Assembly: GCF_029873635.1 (NCBI RefSeq)
Contig: NC_080422.1
Location: 8,029,764 to 8,093,763, forward strand
Length of the DNA: 64,000 nucleotides
Direction: 5' to 3'
From: Malania oleifera
Taxonomy: Eukaryota > Streptophyta > Magnoliopsida > Santalales > Ximeniaceae
Shown here: positions 1 to 9,417 of the stretch, in pieces
Layout of the letters: every line of letters begins with the position of its first letter
Position numbering within the stretch: the stretch's first letter is position 1
The notes under the pieces: model-generated
Told to the model about the DNA's origin: nothing
Database searches by the model: none
The model's input: only the letters and a program-made list of their open reading frames with translations
Position numbers and translations under genes: made by a program

Positions 1-1289
1 TCCTATAAATCATATATTTTGAGTTAAATTAAACCCTAGGGATGATTACACCTTTATTTTCAACAAAATATATTTTCCCCGAACAATTTATTATATTATG
101 ATATATCACTCAAATCATGTGGCATGAGAATATTTATGGTTATCGCATAACTAAACCTTATGGTTCATGGTCTTATACAGATTTATGAAATGATTATTTT
201 TATATCGAGTTATAACATGACCGTTTTATACCGAGATATGAAATGACGATTTTATACCGAGATATGAAATGACGATTTTATACTGAGATATGAATATGAC
301 GGTTTTATACCGAGTTATGATATGACACGTTTTATACAAATTTATGAACATGACAATTTATACTAATTTATGAAAATGAGATCATGTTATTGTTTTTACT
401 ATGTAAATTATATATATGGTTTATGAACCCTGAGGGACTAGCTCTTATGGAAGCTCAGTACCACAGCTAGTATGATATGTTAGTGCAGTCACACAGTAGT
501 GGAAGTGTAGGCCGGGATAGTCGATTTGGCCACGAAGATTTGTTGTACCCCCCCTGAAGTTTGGACCAGGCTGGGTAGGCAAATCGAACTTACAGACGTA
601 CATGTTTGATTTAGCCTGGTGGTAGGCCAACCATGACTAAGTCTTGTCTTCGGACCGTACAACCCAATCATGGGGGTTATTCGTGATGTTATATGATGGC
701 CCAATAAGGGAGGTTCTTTATCCATATGTGTTATTTAAGAAAAATGGGCTATATTGAGCTAAAACTATGCTATGAAGGAAAATATATGTACTTTCAGTTA
801 TAAAGGTGTGAGTACAGGTTTAAAAATGCTATTTCACGTACAATTAAATAAAAGAATGTATTATGTTCACACTAAAACTCATGTTAGTCACACACTGATG
901 ATAATCTAATATGTTTACTAAGAAGTGTCTCACCCCAATATCCAATTTTTTTTCAAGTCCTATAGGGAATCGAGTCTAGCGTGATACGGGGTTGGATTTA
1001 GATTTTGTAGTTATTGTAAGTGTAAGCGAAACACTTGTTTATTATGTTTGTTTATTTTGGGATGTAGTATATAATATGGAGATTCATATGTGTAGCTGGG
1101 ATGATTTATAACTCTGGTGAAGTATTTTGAGGTTAAATTATCTTCCGCTGCATATTTTATATTGAGTTATGGATAGGAACACCCAAGACCCCTGTTTGGG
1201 TTCGAGTCATTATAATTATGGTATCATAAATATATATATATATGTATAGGAAATAGCATTTCGGGCCCCATCGAGTTCGGGGTGCTACA
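1..1289 (+). mobile_element. Gypsy-type LTR, family A, 3' part (cut by window edge)
   Basis: The segment ends in ...GGGGTGCTACA at 1289, the terminal CA of an LTR. It contains blocks that recur in the family A LTRs at 12.1-12.4, 16.2-17.2 and 41.7-41.9 kb. One is the 'chromatin-like' block with pairs such as GGTTGTRCRGYCCGAAG read on the minus strand (about 600-680); another is the stretch at 1-300 with repeated TTTTATACCGAGATATGA units, which matches 12140-12400. The orientation is opposite to the minus-strand copies. No coding capacity is visible; the short open frames at 445-725 lie inside the LTR and are not genes. The start of the LTR lies outside the window, so a solo LTR cannot be told from a full element. 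Confidence 0.75.
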
Positions 1290-2386
1290 TAGCTATTCTT
1301 TTTTTAAAAAAGAAAAATGTCAAGAATATTATTACATAAAAGCATGTTCATATGTTGACAAGAAAAAGATATTAGTATTTCTTCTATAGAGATTTTATAC
1401 TTTTTTTTAAAAGAAAAGTATTTTTATTGATAAATACAAAGTGATTTACACTATGTATAATATATGTGTGTTTGCATCTTTGATTTCTCTTCTCTCTAGA
1501 GTAGAAAGAAACCACATATTCAATATATCTAAGACAAAGTTACATGTCATTTCCTTTAATCATTGGGCTAAATTTAAAGTATATTTATGAAAAACTTAAA
1601 TGATTTACTAATTTTTATATTGCAAATTTAAAACAATTCCACATATAGTAACATTGAAATTAGAATTAAATTTACTTCTAACCATTAGCCGCTATTGGTT
1701 CTTGCGGCTAATTTTTATCCTTCAAATTTATACCAAGTAAGTTTATACACGCGATGATACAAAGAGTTGGCGTCTTTTTGGCCTACGAGAGAAAATAAAT
1801 TGTCATTAAATAGAGAATATTTAATGATTCAAAGAGAGTATTTTCCCTGAAAGTTGCGAGAGTTGGGAGACAAAGGATATTTTAATGGCTTTTCCTTGAG
1901 TGCTTTCAACTGTCTTCTCAAACTGCGAATGAAAAAGAAAATTTATGTTAGTATGTACATTGATTTGTTAAAGAAAATAAAATCGATTGATCTTTTCACT
2001 TTATTTGGCTTCTAAGAAGGAAACTTGATTTTAGACAGTCAAAATTTAGATAATTTAAATCGAGTTAAAGCAATTCATTTTTTATAATTAATCCATTTTG
2101 ATCAATGCAATTTAATTTGGTTGATTTTTAATAATTTTGACTTTGCATGAAAGTGTCACCCTTCAATTAAGTGGCTGATGCACCAACTATATAAACACAG
2201 AATATATAATAGAAGGGGACATTTTCCATATATAATTTATCCTAAATAAAAGTATCATGTAAGCTTGCTATCAACTCATAAACTTCTTATTGCATCCACA
2301 GGCATGACGCGACAGAAAGGCATAAGCATGTAAGAACGAGTATCGGGGGTTTAATTTCAGGTAAATATATTCATGGAGCCAATGGT
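1290..2386. other. AT-rich non-coding stretch
   Basis: No open frame, RNA gene or clear repeat boundary is recognised here. A T-rich run and several poly-A/T tracts are the only structure. Confidence 0.5.
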
Positions 2387-2515
2387 ACCTATAGATGGTG
2401 AGAGTTTACTCTGTGAGCCAGTGAAGACCGTGGATGGTGAGAATTCGCTTTATGAGTCAGCGGGAACCGTGGATGGTGAGAGTTCTCTGTGAGTGAGTGG
2501 GGATCGTGAATGGTA
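2387..2515 (+). repeat. Degenerate tandem repeat, about 40-bp unit, 3+ copies
   Basis: Units beginning ACC(G/T)(T/A)(G/A)GATGGTGAGAR recur at about 2385, 2428 and 2468, followed by a decayed ATCGTGAATGGT unit near 2506. Spacing is about 40 bp. The open frame running the other way through it (2389-2655) is explained by the repeat and has no recognisable family. Confidence 0.6.
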
Positions 2516-2760
2516 ATAAAGATGTGTCTCGAGGGTTGGTCGAACATCCAACTGATGCACGGAAGTCGTGTCCACATCCGGACTTTACCCTGATTAATGA
2601 GACCTGAGGGCAAAAGACGCTGATCCATAAATTTGGTGTCGCACCATGGGGTCAAAAGGGCTCGTTGGTGGTTGGAGTTCCTATGTAATAAAAAAAAAAA
2701 CTAATAAAATTCTTATTGATAACTAATTATAATAAATCCTTGCAAAGTTATATTTATATA

Positions 2761-2907
2761 AACAACGTGAAAATTATAATTTTTTACTACCTGGTAATTT
2801 TGAAAATTAATTTTGTTTTTTTGTTCATGCATTGGTTAAAGACTATTTTTGAGAGCCAATCATGATAAATTTTTAATCTAAAAATAATAAATAAATAAAT
2901 AAAGGTA
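2761..2907. repeat. Dispersed repeat, copy 1 of 2
   Basis: This segment, from CGTGAAAATTATAATTTT to AAAGGTAC, reappears at 7318-7445 in the same direction. Both copies include the string GAGAGCCAATCATGATAAAT and the TTTTTAATCTAAAAAT block. It may be a MITE or the remains of a larger duplicated element; no inverted termini were recognised. Confidence 0.65.
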
Positions 2908-3039
2908 CCCTCAAGGGTCATGTATGGCTCCTTCAAATCCTCTTGGACCTATTAAATGTAAAGAAACTATTAACAATCAAGTTGACACTCCTATTCATGG
3001 TCCTCATATTAACTATGGCACTCTTGTGCATTCATAATT

Positions 3040-3240
3040 TTACATATTTGGATAATTTTTATGTGACTATGATTGTAAAAATTTATGAATTTATTTGAAA
3101 AGATAGAATCTTTACTTTCATCATTCTTAGAGGGAAGGAAATAAGGTTGCAGATTTATAATTTAAAAATGCACTTTCGATTGGTATTGATTTTCAACATA
3201 TTGCTCGTTTGATCTACTGGCCTTTTAAATTATTCATAAT
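3040..3240 (+). pseudogene. LINE 3' remnant (RNase H tail)
   Basis: One frame at about 3125-3165 reads S-*-REGNKVADL-*, matching the REGN-x-VAD motif near the end of the RNase H-like domain carried by plant L1-type LINEs; the same motif appears in the LINE at 40.0 kb. Stops flank it and only a few dozen residues are recognisable, so this is a decayed fragment. The rest of 2908-3040 holds nothing I recognise. Confidence 0.45.
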
Positions 3241-3619
3241 TGCACTACAAAAAATAAGGTTATTAGTGATGATTTCAAATTGTCACTAATAATACAAAAC
3301 CGTTACTAATAAGTATTAGTGACGGCTCGATTAGTTTTAGTGATGGTTTGAAATTAATCGCTAGATCTGCAGTTACTAATACTTATTAGAGATAAATCCA
3401 GAAATCGTCACTAACATTGCACTTTTAGTGACGGTTTTATGCTGTCACTAAACGCCTAAGATCATCACTATAAAATATACGTGTTCTCGGCTCAAAATCG
3501 TCACTAAAGCCAAGTATTAGTAACGTTTTAATAACTTTCAGTAATAGACCACAATTAGTGACGATCACAAAACCGTTGTCGACACCCCAATTTTAACCAG
3601 GCCTTTCCGAGGAGACCTC

Positions 3620-4885
3620 ATGTCAAAACCTTTCCACATGGTTTGTGGACCCCACTTCTCCTGGTACGCTAGCTCGGATTCCTACATCCGATGCACGTTA
3701 CCTCTTTTGGCATGCTTGTGCCTGCTAGCTCGGGTCCCTATAACCCTTAAATGGCTTGTGGACCCCACACATCTTTTTAGGTCCCACATGGCTTGTGGGC
3801 CCCACATATCTCAAATTGGGCCCCACACGGTTTGTGGACCTACTGCTCCTGTGGACGCTAGCTTGGATTCCTACATCCGATGCACGTTACCTCTTTGGTA
3901 CGCTAGCTCGGATCTAAACCGGTGCACGTTACCCCTTTGGTACGTAAGGGCTCGGATTCCTACATCCGATGCACGTTACCCGCTCTCTTAGTACGCTAGC
4001 TCGGATTCAACTCCGATGCAGCGACCTCTTTTGGCATGCTTGTTGCCTTGCCGCTGGGTCCCCATAACCATTAAATGGCTTGTGGACCCCAAACATCTTT
4101 AGGTCCCCCATGGCTTGTGGGCCCCACCTATCTCAAATTGGGCCCCACACGGTTTGTGGGCCCCACTCTCATGGTACGCTAGCTTGGATTCTACATCCGA
4201 TGCCGTTACCCTCTTTGTACACTTAGCTCGGATTCCAACCGGTGCAAGTTACCCCATATGGTACGCTAGCTGGATTCCTACTACGTATGCCCGGTACCAG
4301 CCTATGGTTACGTTTTTTAGCTCGGATTTCCTACACCCGATGCACGTTACCTCTTGTGCCTGCTTGTGCTACTTGGCTCGGTTACTCCTATAAACCCTTA
4401 AATGGATTGTGGACCCCACACATTTTTTAGGTCCCAATGGGTGTGGGCCCCCATATCTCAAAATGGGCCCCACACGTTTGTGGAGCCCCACTTCTCCTGG
4501 TACGCTAGCTTGGCTTCTACATCCGATGCAAGTTACCCCTCTTTTGGTACGCTAGCTCGGCTTCCTACATCCGGTGGCACGTTACCCCCTGGTACGCTAG
4601 CTCGGATTCCTACATACGATGCACGTACTGCTATGGGACGGCTAGTCGGATTCTACATCCGATGCCGTTACCTCTTTCGGCCATGCTGTGTCTAAGGGCT
4701 CGGGTTTACTAGATCCCTTAAATGGCTTGCGGGACCACACAATCTTTTAGGTCCCACAGGTTGTGGGCCCCACATATATCAAATGGGCCCCACACGGTTG
4801 TGGACCCACTTCTCTGGTCCGCTAGCTTGGCGTCCTACATCCGATGGCACGTTACCCTTTGGTACGCTAAGCTCGGATTCCTAAT
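3620..4885 (+). repeat. Tandem array, about 320-bp unit, inside LTR C1
   Basis: The unit contains TTGTGGACCCCACTTCTCC, one to three sub-copies of TACGCTAGCTCGGATTCCTA plus ATCCGATGCACGTTACC, and a CCCTTAAATGGCTTGTGG joint. Equivalent points fall near 3635, 3827, 4146, 4470 and 4792, giving steps of about 192, 319, 324 and 322. Towards the gap the copies gain many single-base indels. The open frames here exist only because the array is long and GC-richer; they are not genes. Confidence 0.8.
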
Positions 4886-4985
4886 NNNNNNNNNNNNNNN
4901 NNNNNNNNNNNNNNNNNNNNNNNNNNNNNNNNNNNNNNNNNNNNNNNNNNNNNNNNNNNNNNNNNNNNNNNNNNNNNNNNNNNNN
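4886..4985. other. Assembly gap (100 N)
   Basis: A run of exactly 100 N follows directly on the tandem array. The round size indicates a gap of unknown length, most likely a collapsed part of the array. Confidence 0.99.
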
Positions 4986-6100
4986 CAAGAAAAAATTCAT
5001 TCCAATCCCGAACCAATCTCAAAAACCTCCCGAAATAGTATTTTTGATACTTAAAAAAAAAAACCTATAGATTTCAAAATCCTCGGGAGCGTATTTTGTA
5101 TCCTATTTTCGATTTTCCTTCCCGATGATTGCCAACGAGAACATTGACTCTTCGGAGTACTAGATTGCCCCGGTTCTGAGGGAATACCTATATAGTATTT
5201 TCATTTTGTTTTTGACTTTTGAAAGGGAGTGATCTTTAAAGGCTTATTACATTTATTTCGGGAAAACTCTTTATTAATCTGGTACCATTCGTAAGAACGG
5301 GCGTGTAGGGGGTGCTAATACCTTCCCCTTGCGTAACCATACTCCCGAGCCTAACTTTGGTGACGTAGACCGATTCTACCCCTAACGGGGTAGTAATCAA
5401 GTGTTCTAACCACACTTCAAAAGGTTAGTGGCGACTCCACCACACATCGTTTTTCACGAAAATTCACATTTTCAAAATACACATTCATTTTTCCGAGTTC
5501 GCAAGCCGAACCCATTTTTAAACCAGAGATTGGTTCTCTGGGCCGGGTTCGGGACGTCGCGACAACCGTCACTAATACTCCCGTTTTAGTGACAGTTCTC
5601 AAATCGTCACTAATAATGTCCTATTAGTGACAGTTATTAAACTGTTATTAATACTTGAACTTTAGTGACGATTTTAAGTAGAGAAAATATGGATTTTATA
5701 GTGACAGTCTTAGGCTTTTAGTGATGGCTTAAAAATCGTCACTAATACTTGCTCCTACTATTATTAGTAACGATTTTTCAAACCATCACTAATACTTTGA
5801 CAAAATAAAAAAAAATTAAAAATTCTTGTAAAAACCTGTAATTACATTTTAGCATACATAAAATTAAATCAGAATTACTAAAACATTCATAAATTATTCA
5901 AAATTAAAATACAAATTGTTCAAAATTCAAATACATGTAAATACAAATTCAAATTAAAATATACAAATTTATTCTCTTTAGATAACAAGAAATACATGAA
6001 AAGTCAAAAAGTTACTCACATCCAACTGTAGTGTCTCACATCGTTGTAGTGTTGTGACAGCCGCATACCCTACAAAATGATAATTATACAAAACATTAGT

Positions 6101-6412
6101 ATACAATGTTTGAACGTATATGTATATATTATAATTAAAAATTCTTTGATAGCAAAATAATCGGACATTTGGACATACTTAAAAAAAATTATACAGTTGT
6201 AAATAACTAAGTTTGATCAGTCAGAATTTTTCCCACTCGATTCGGACCTCGTATGCCCGAATTGTAAGTTAAGTACTCAAAATATATAACTTTGAGCTAT
6301 GTGAGAATGTATATAGATAATGGATGGTAACATTCTGCCATTGGTAGGGCTTAGAGAAAATCAATCTTCTATGTTTAGTTAAGCATTGTCAAGTAGCTAG
6401 GCGTGCCTAAGA

Positions 6413-6446
<34 letters not shown>

Positions 6447-6890
6447 CATTCTTTGAGAGTGCAAGCCTAAGTTTGACTTCCATCCTTTGCTTCCCATTTA
6501 CATGGGCATTAATAATAATAATAATAATAAAGTCTTTTTAAGGGAATCATCTCTTTTTATCGTCCTGAAAGACAAACCTATCAGTCTAATTGAAAAGTTT
6601 AGATTTTCAATTTATAATTTGAGAATATTATCATTAGATTAAAAAATCTTTTCTTTTAGGCTTTTGGAAGTGAACCGCTAATCCTTAACTATTCAAAGAG
6701 GTATTCTTTTCAAATATTAATAATCCAAATATGCGACTTTGTTGCACACGATTGTAATTGATTTATCTTAATAATCCACCTGTCGCCTTTCTGCCTCCAT
6801 CCTACCTTTTCCCGCTTTGTTGTCATTACCGAGGCGTGTGCGACTTCTTCCCTTCGCCGGTCCCGTGTTAGTGTAAATATTATATGTCTT
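6101..6890. other. AT-rich non-coding stretch with (TA)n
   Basis: It holds a (TA)n run at 6419-6446 and a short (ATA)n run near 6508-6530. No gene or element border was recognised. Confidence 0.45.
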
Positions 6891-6949
6891 ACCACCCCTC
6901 TGTGGACTTTGTTGCCTGCGATTGTTCCTTGACATTATCTCACTATGTC

Positions 6950-7318
6950 CGGGATGCTGTAAAAGAAGTGAGAAGGTAAATGTGGAAAGGGTCGAGTGTT
7001 TAGGATAAGCTGGCAATCGAGGAGAGGGAGGGAGGGGCATGGTGGGGTGGTGAGAGAGAGGGGAAACGGGGAATGGCAGCGTATACGATGTGAGGGAAGA
7101 ATCGAGGGCGGCGGGACATGCAAAAGGGGGAAAAAAAAAAAATGGAGGTAGGAGACAGAAGGGGAGAAAGAGGGTAAGGGAGGAAAGCGAGAGAAGATAT
7201 ACAAGACACAGGAAATGGGATCCATGCCAGGAGCAAGGGAGCGGGGGGGGGGCGGCGGAGGCAGGGTGGCAAAAGGGGATAGGGGCCGAAAGAAAAAGAG
7301 AGCAGGGGGAGAAAGGAA
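6950..7318. repeat. Purine-rich low-complexity block
   Basis: The plus strand is almost entirely G and A (for example GGGAGGGAGGGG and AGAAAGAGGGTAAGGG), with a G8 run near 7241. Long open frames on both strands (Pro/Ser-rich on the minus strand, Arg/Gly-rich on the plus) follow from the base bias and are not called as genes. Confidence 0.7.
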
Positions 7319-7445
7319 CGTGAAAATTATAATTTTGGTAATTTTTAAAATTAATTTTTTTTTCTTGTGCCTGCATTCTTTAAAAAATATTTTCGAGAGC
7401 CAATCATGATAAATTTTTAATCTAAAAATTAAAAATAAAAAAAGG
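7318..7445. repeat. Dispersed repeat, copy 2 of 2
   Basis: It matches 2761-2907 in the same direction and ends at the same AAAGGTAC. The two copies lie about 4.5 kb apart around the CACTA and solo LTR block. Confidence 0.65.
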
Positions 7446-8606
7446 TACAAGAAATAAGTCAATATTTTTTTTTTGACATCTTAAAATTGCAAGAAATAAG
7501 TCAATATTTTTTCCATTTCTAAAAAATAAAATAAAATAAAAAATTATGGTATGTTTAACTGTGAAACTAATTTTTATTTTTATTTAATTACAAAAAAATC
7601 ATTTCTAATTTTCAGCATTAGCATAAAAAAATTGAAGATTTATAAAAATAATGTATTTTCAGATTTGTTTCTAGAAATATTGAAAATTTTAAATAAGTTG
7701 ACATATTTGTAATTTTAAAAAAAATTCTGCTCACGTAGATGCCCTTAATTCTTTCTTTTCATAAATTCCAAACTGAAATTTTTTCCCTTAATTGCAAATA
7801 TTTTGAAGGGTATACTGGTAATTTTAGAATAAAAATAGTACTATACATTTAAATTTTTTTTTAAAAAAATCATTAATAACATTGACACAGTATATATATA
7901 TGTACAGCCTTAGAGAATGATGATTTATATATGTGGTGTCACATTAATTAATGGCATACTAAATAATATTTTGTAAAATTAGACATAATAATATGTATAT
8001 TACAGTATATATTAAATTTGCATTAATTAGCTTTGTCCGTTTTTATTTATTTATGAAAAATAAAAATAAAAATAAAAATTTATGATTTTTAGTTGTTCTA
8101 ACAACCTCTTATCATAAATTTTAATATCCAAAACTAGTTTTTTTTTTTTGGATTAAATATTTTATTTTATATACTTTTAAATTTAAGTTAAAAAATAACC
8201 ATATGAAATTAAATAATATTAAAATATAAATATAAAAAAATTGAAAAAATAATAATGAAACCAATTGAAAAATATATTTTTTTTAATTATTTTCAACTAT
8301 AAAATTTTTATCGTAAAGTAAAATTTGAAAACACATTTAAGGAAAATAACTACAATAGTTTTAATTTTATTTTTATTATAGAATTTTAAATATGTATTAT
8401 TTGCAATTTTATTATTTTAGTCATATTTTTATAATAGTATTTAATTTAAAAATAAAAATGAGTATTTTTTAATTAAATTTTTAATTTATATTTGTTTTAT
8501 AAATGTTAACCAAAAATGTTGTTGATTTGTTATTTTTAATTTTCATTTTGGTTTTTTGTTTCTATAATTTTTTATGGCGATACTAACCATCCCTAATAAA
8601 AACACT

Positions 8607-8608
<2 letters not shown>
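7446..8608. other. Very AT-rich non-coding stretch
   Basis: Poly-A and poly-T tracts dominate; no open frame or terminal repeat was recognised. Confidence 0.5.

Positions 8609-8652
<44 letters not shown>
8609..8652. repeat. (AT)n microsatellite
   Basis: About 22 uninterrupted AT units. Confidence 0.95.
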
Positions 8653-8654
<2 letters not shown>

Positions 8655-8658
8655 AATA

Positions 8659-9417
8659 TTGATACACCAAAAATTGGTAGACATACTTATGAGGGGATAC
8701 GGTTACAAAACCACCATTAATACCTCACATAACAGTGTTTTAAGTTATCTACAACCCCCCAATACGACTACAAAATCACTATTGATGATATCCTACATAA
8801 CCACCCTTAACTTATCTATAACTAAACATAATAACACGCTTGTAAATACTAAGTTGAAGGTTGGTCTGCCTCCACCATTATAAAAAGGAGATCCCAAGAT
8901 GAGGTAAGCATCTCATTCTCACTCAATCTTCACTTACTATTGAAATTTGAACCTCTCAATCCCTAACTTAGGCATCAGAGTGATCTCCCAGAATACACCG
9001 TGGTCCTCCAAGTTATTATTGTTTGATTCCTTTCAGGTGGTCGCAGTCGAAGGATGGTTTAACAAAAGTCATACGATTCTTGGTAGAAACATTTGGCACA
9101 GTCTGTGGGAATCCTTAGGAGGTTTTCTATCTTTGACCATGACTACATCACATTACTCCAAGCCAGAACCTGCTGGGGGAAACCAATCATCCCATTTAAT
9201 TCATTCCACTCAAATAGATAACCCGAGTATGCCACTAAGTGACTTTCTAGTCTTCTAAAAAAGGTGTAGAAGACATGTTCACTATGATCTTGCATTAAAA
9301 AAAATCATGGGGAGCATGGTCTAGGGGCTAACCAAATAGAAGCAGTATCTAGCAGGAAGGCAACTGCCCCACAGGAAGTTGTTGTGAAGGCACTGGTAGA
9401 TGATGCAAATAATATGG
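8659..9417 (+). mobile_element. Gypsy-type 5' LTR end, PBS and start of interior (family D)
   Basis: A TATA box (TATAAAAAGG at about 8880) is followed by a CTCATTCTCACTC leader, as in many plant Ty3/Gypsy LTRs. The LTR ends about 9091 and is followed by TTTGGCACAGTCTGTGGGA, a diverged form of the TTGGCGCCGTCTGTGGGA primer-binding region common in these elements. 8700-9090 matches 21782-21909 plus 22902-23156. The interior stops at 9417, where a family B solo LTR is inserted. The open frame 8947-9258 crosses the LTR/PBS border and is not a gene. Confidence 0.7.

Larger units (their letters stand above)
3577..5564 (+). mobile_element. Solo LTR, family C (contains assembly gap)
   Basis: It begins TGTCGACACCCC and ends GGGACGTCGCGACA, and is flanked by the perfect 5-bp duplication ACCGT (3572-3576 and 5565-5569). 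The host sequence on both sides is the same CACTA subterminal array, so the insertion is certain. There is no internal region, hence a solo LTR formed by LTR-LTR recombination. The end block 5230-5450 (GGTACCATTCGTAAGAACGG onward, including the GTGGCGACTCC stretch) recurs at 21550-21710 and, inverted, at 59480-59660. The strand is only the reading direction TGTCGAC to CGCGACA; the coding direction is unknown. Confidence 0.88.
3243..6100 (-). mobile_element. CACTA (En/Spm) element end, interrupted by a solo LTR
   Basis: The segment starts with CACTACAAAAAATAAGG, the typical CACTA terminus. It is followed by dense subterminal repeats of AGTGACGGTTTT and the reverse AAAACCGTCACT (3270-3576, resuming at 5565-5790), which bind the transposase in this superfamily. 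A family C solo LTR (3577-5564) splits the array. Beyond 5800 the DNA becomes AT-rich. A short exon-like stretch with splice-like borders lies near 6030-6075 on the minus strand and may be the last coding remnant. No opposite terminus was found before 7 kb, so the element is truncated. The strand assumes this end is the 3' end. Confidence 0.7.

Noticed and set aside
3270-3576. AGTGACGG repeats considered as a CRISPR-like or regulatory array
   Set aside because: They start at a CACTACAAAAA terminus and alternate in orientation, as CACTA subterminal repeats do.
3620-5054. Four to five overlapping plus-strand frames of about 100 codons
   Set aside because: They lie in the tandem array and one crosses the N gap; the similar peptides only reflect repeated DNA.
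6768-7462. Long Pro/Ser/Leu-rich minus-strand frames and a charged plus-strand frame
   Set aside because: They exist because the block is almost pure purine on one strand; overlapping frames on both strands and no domain.
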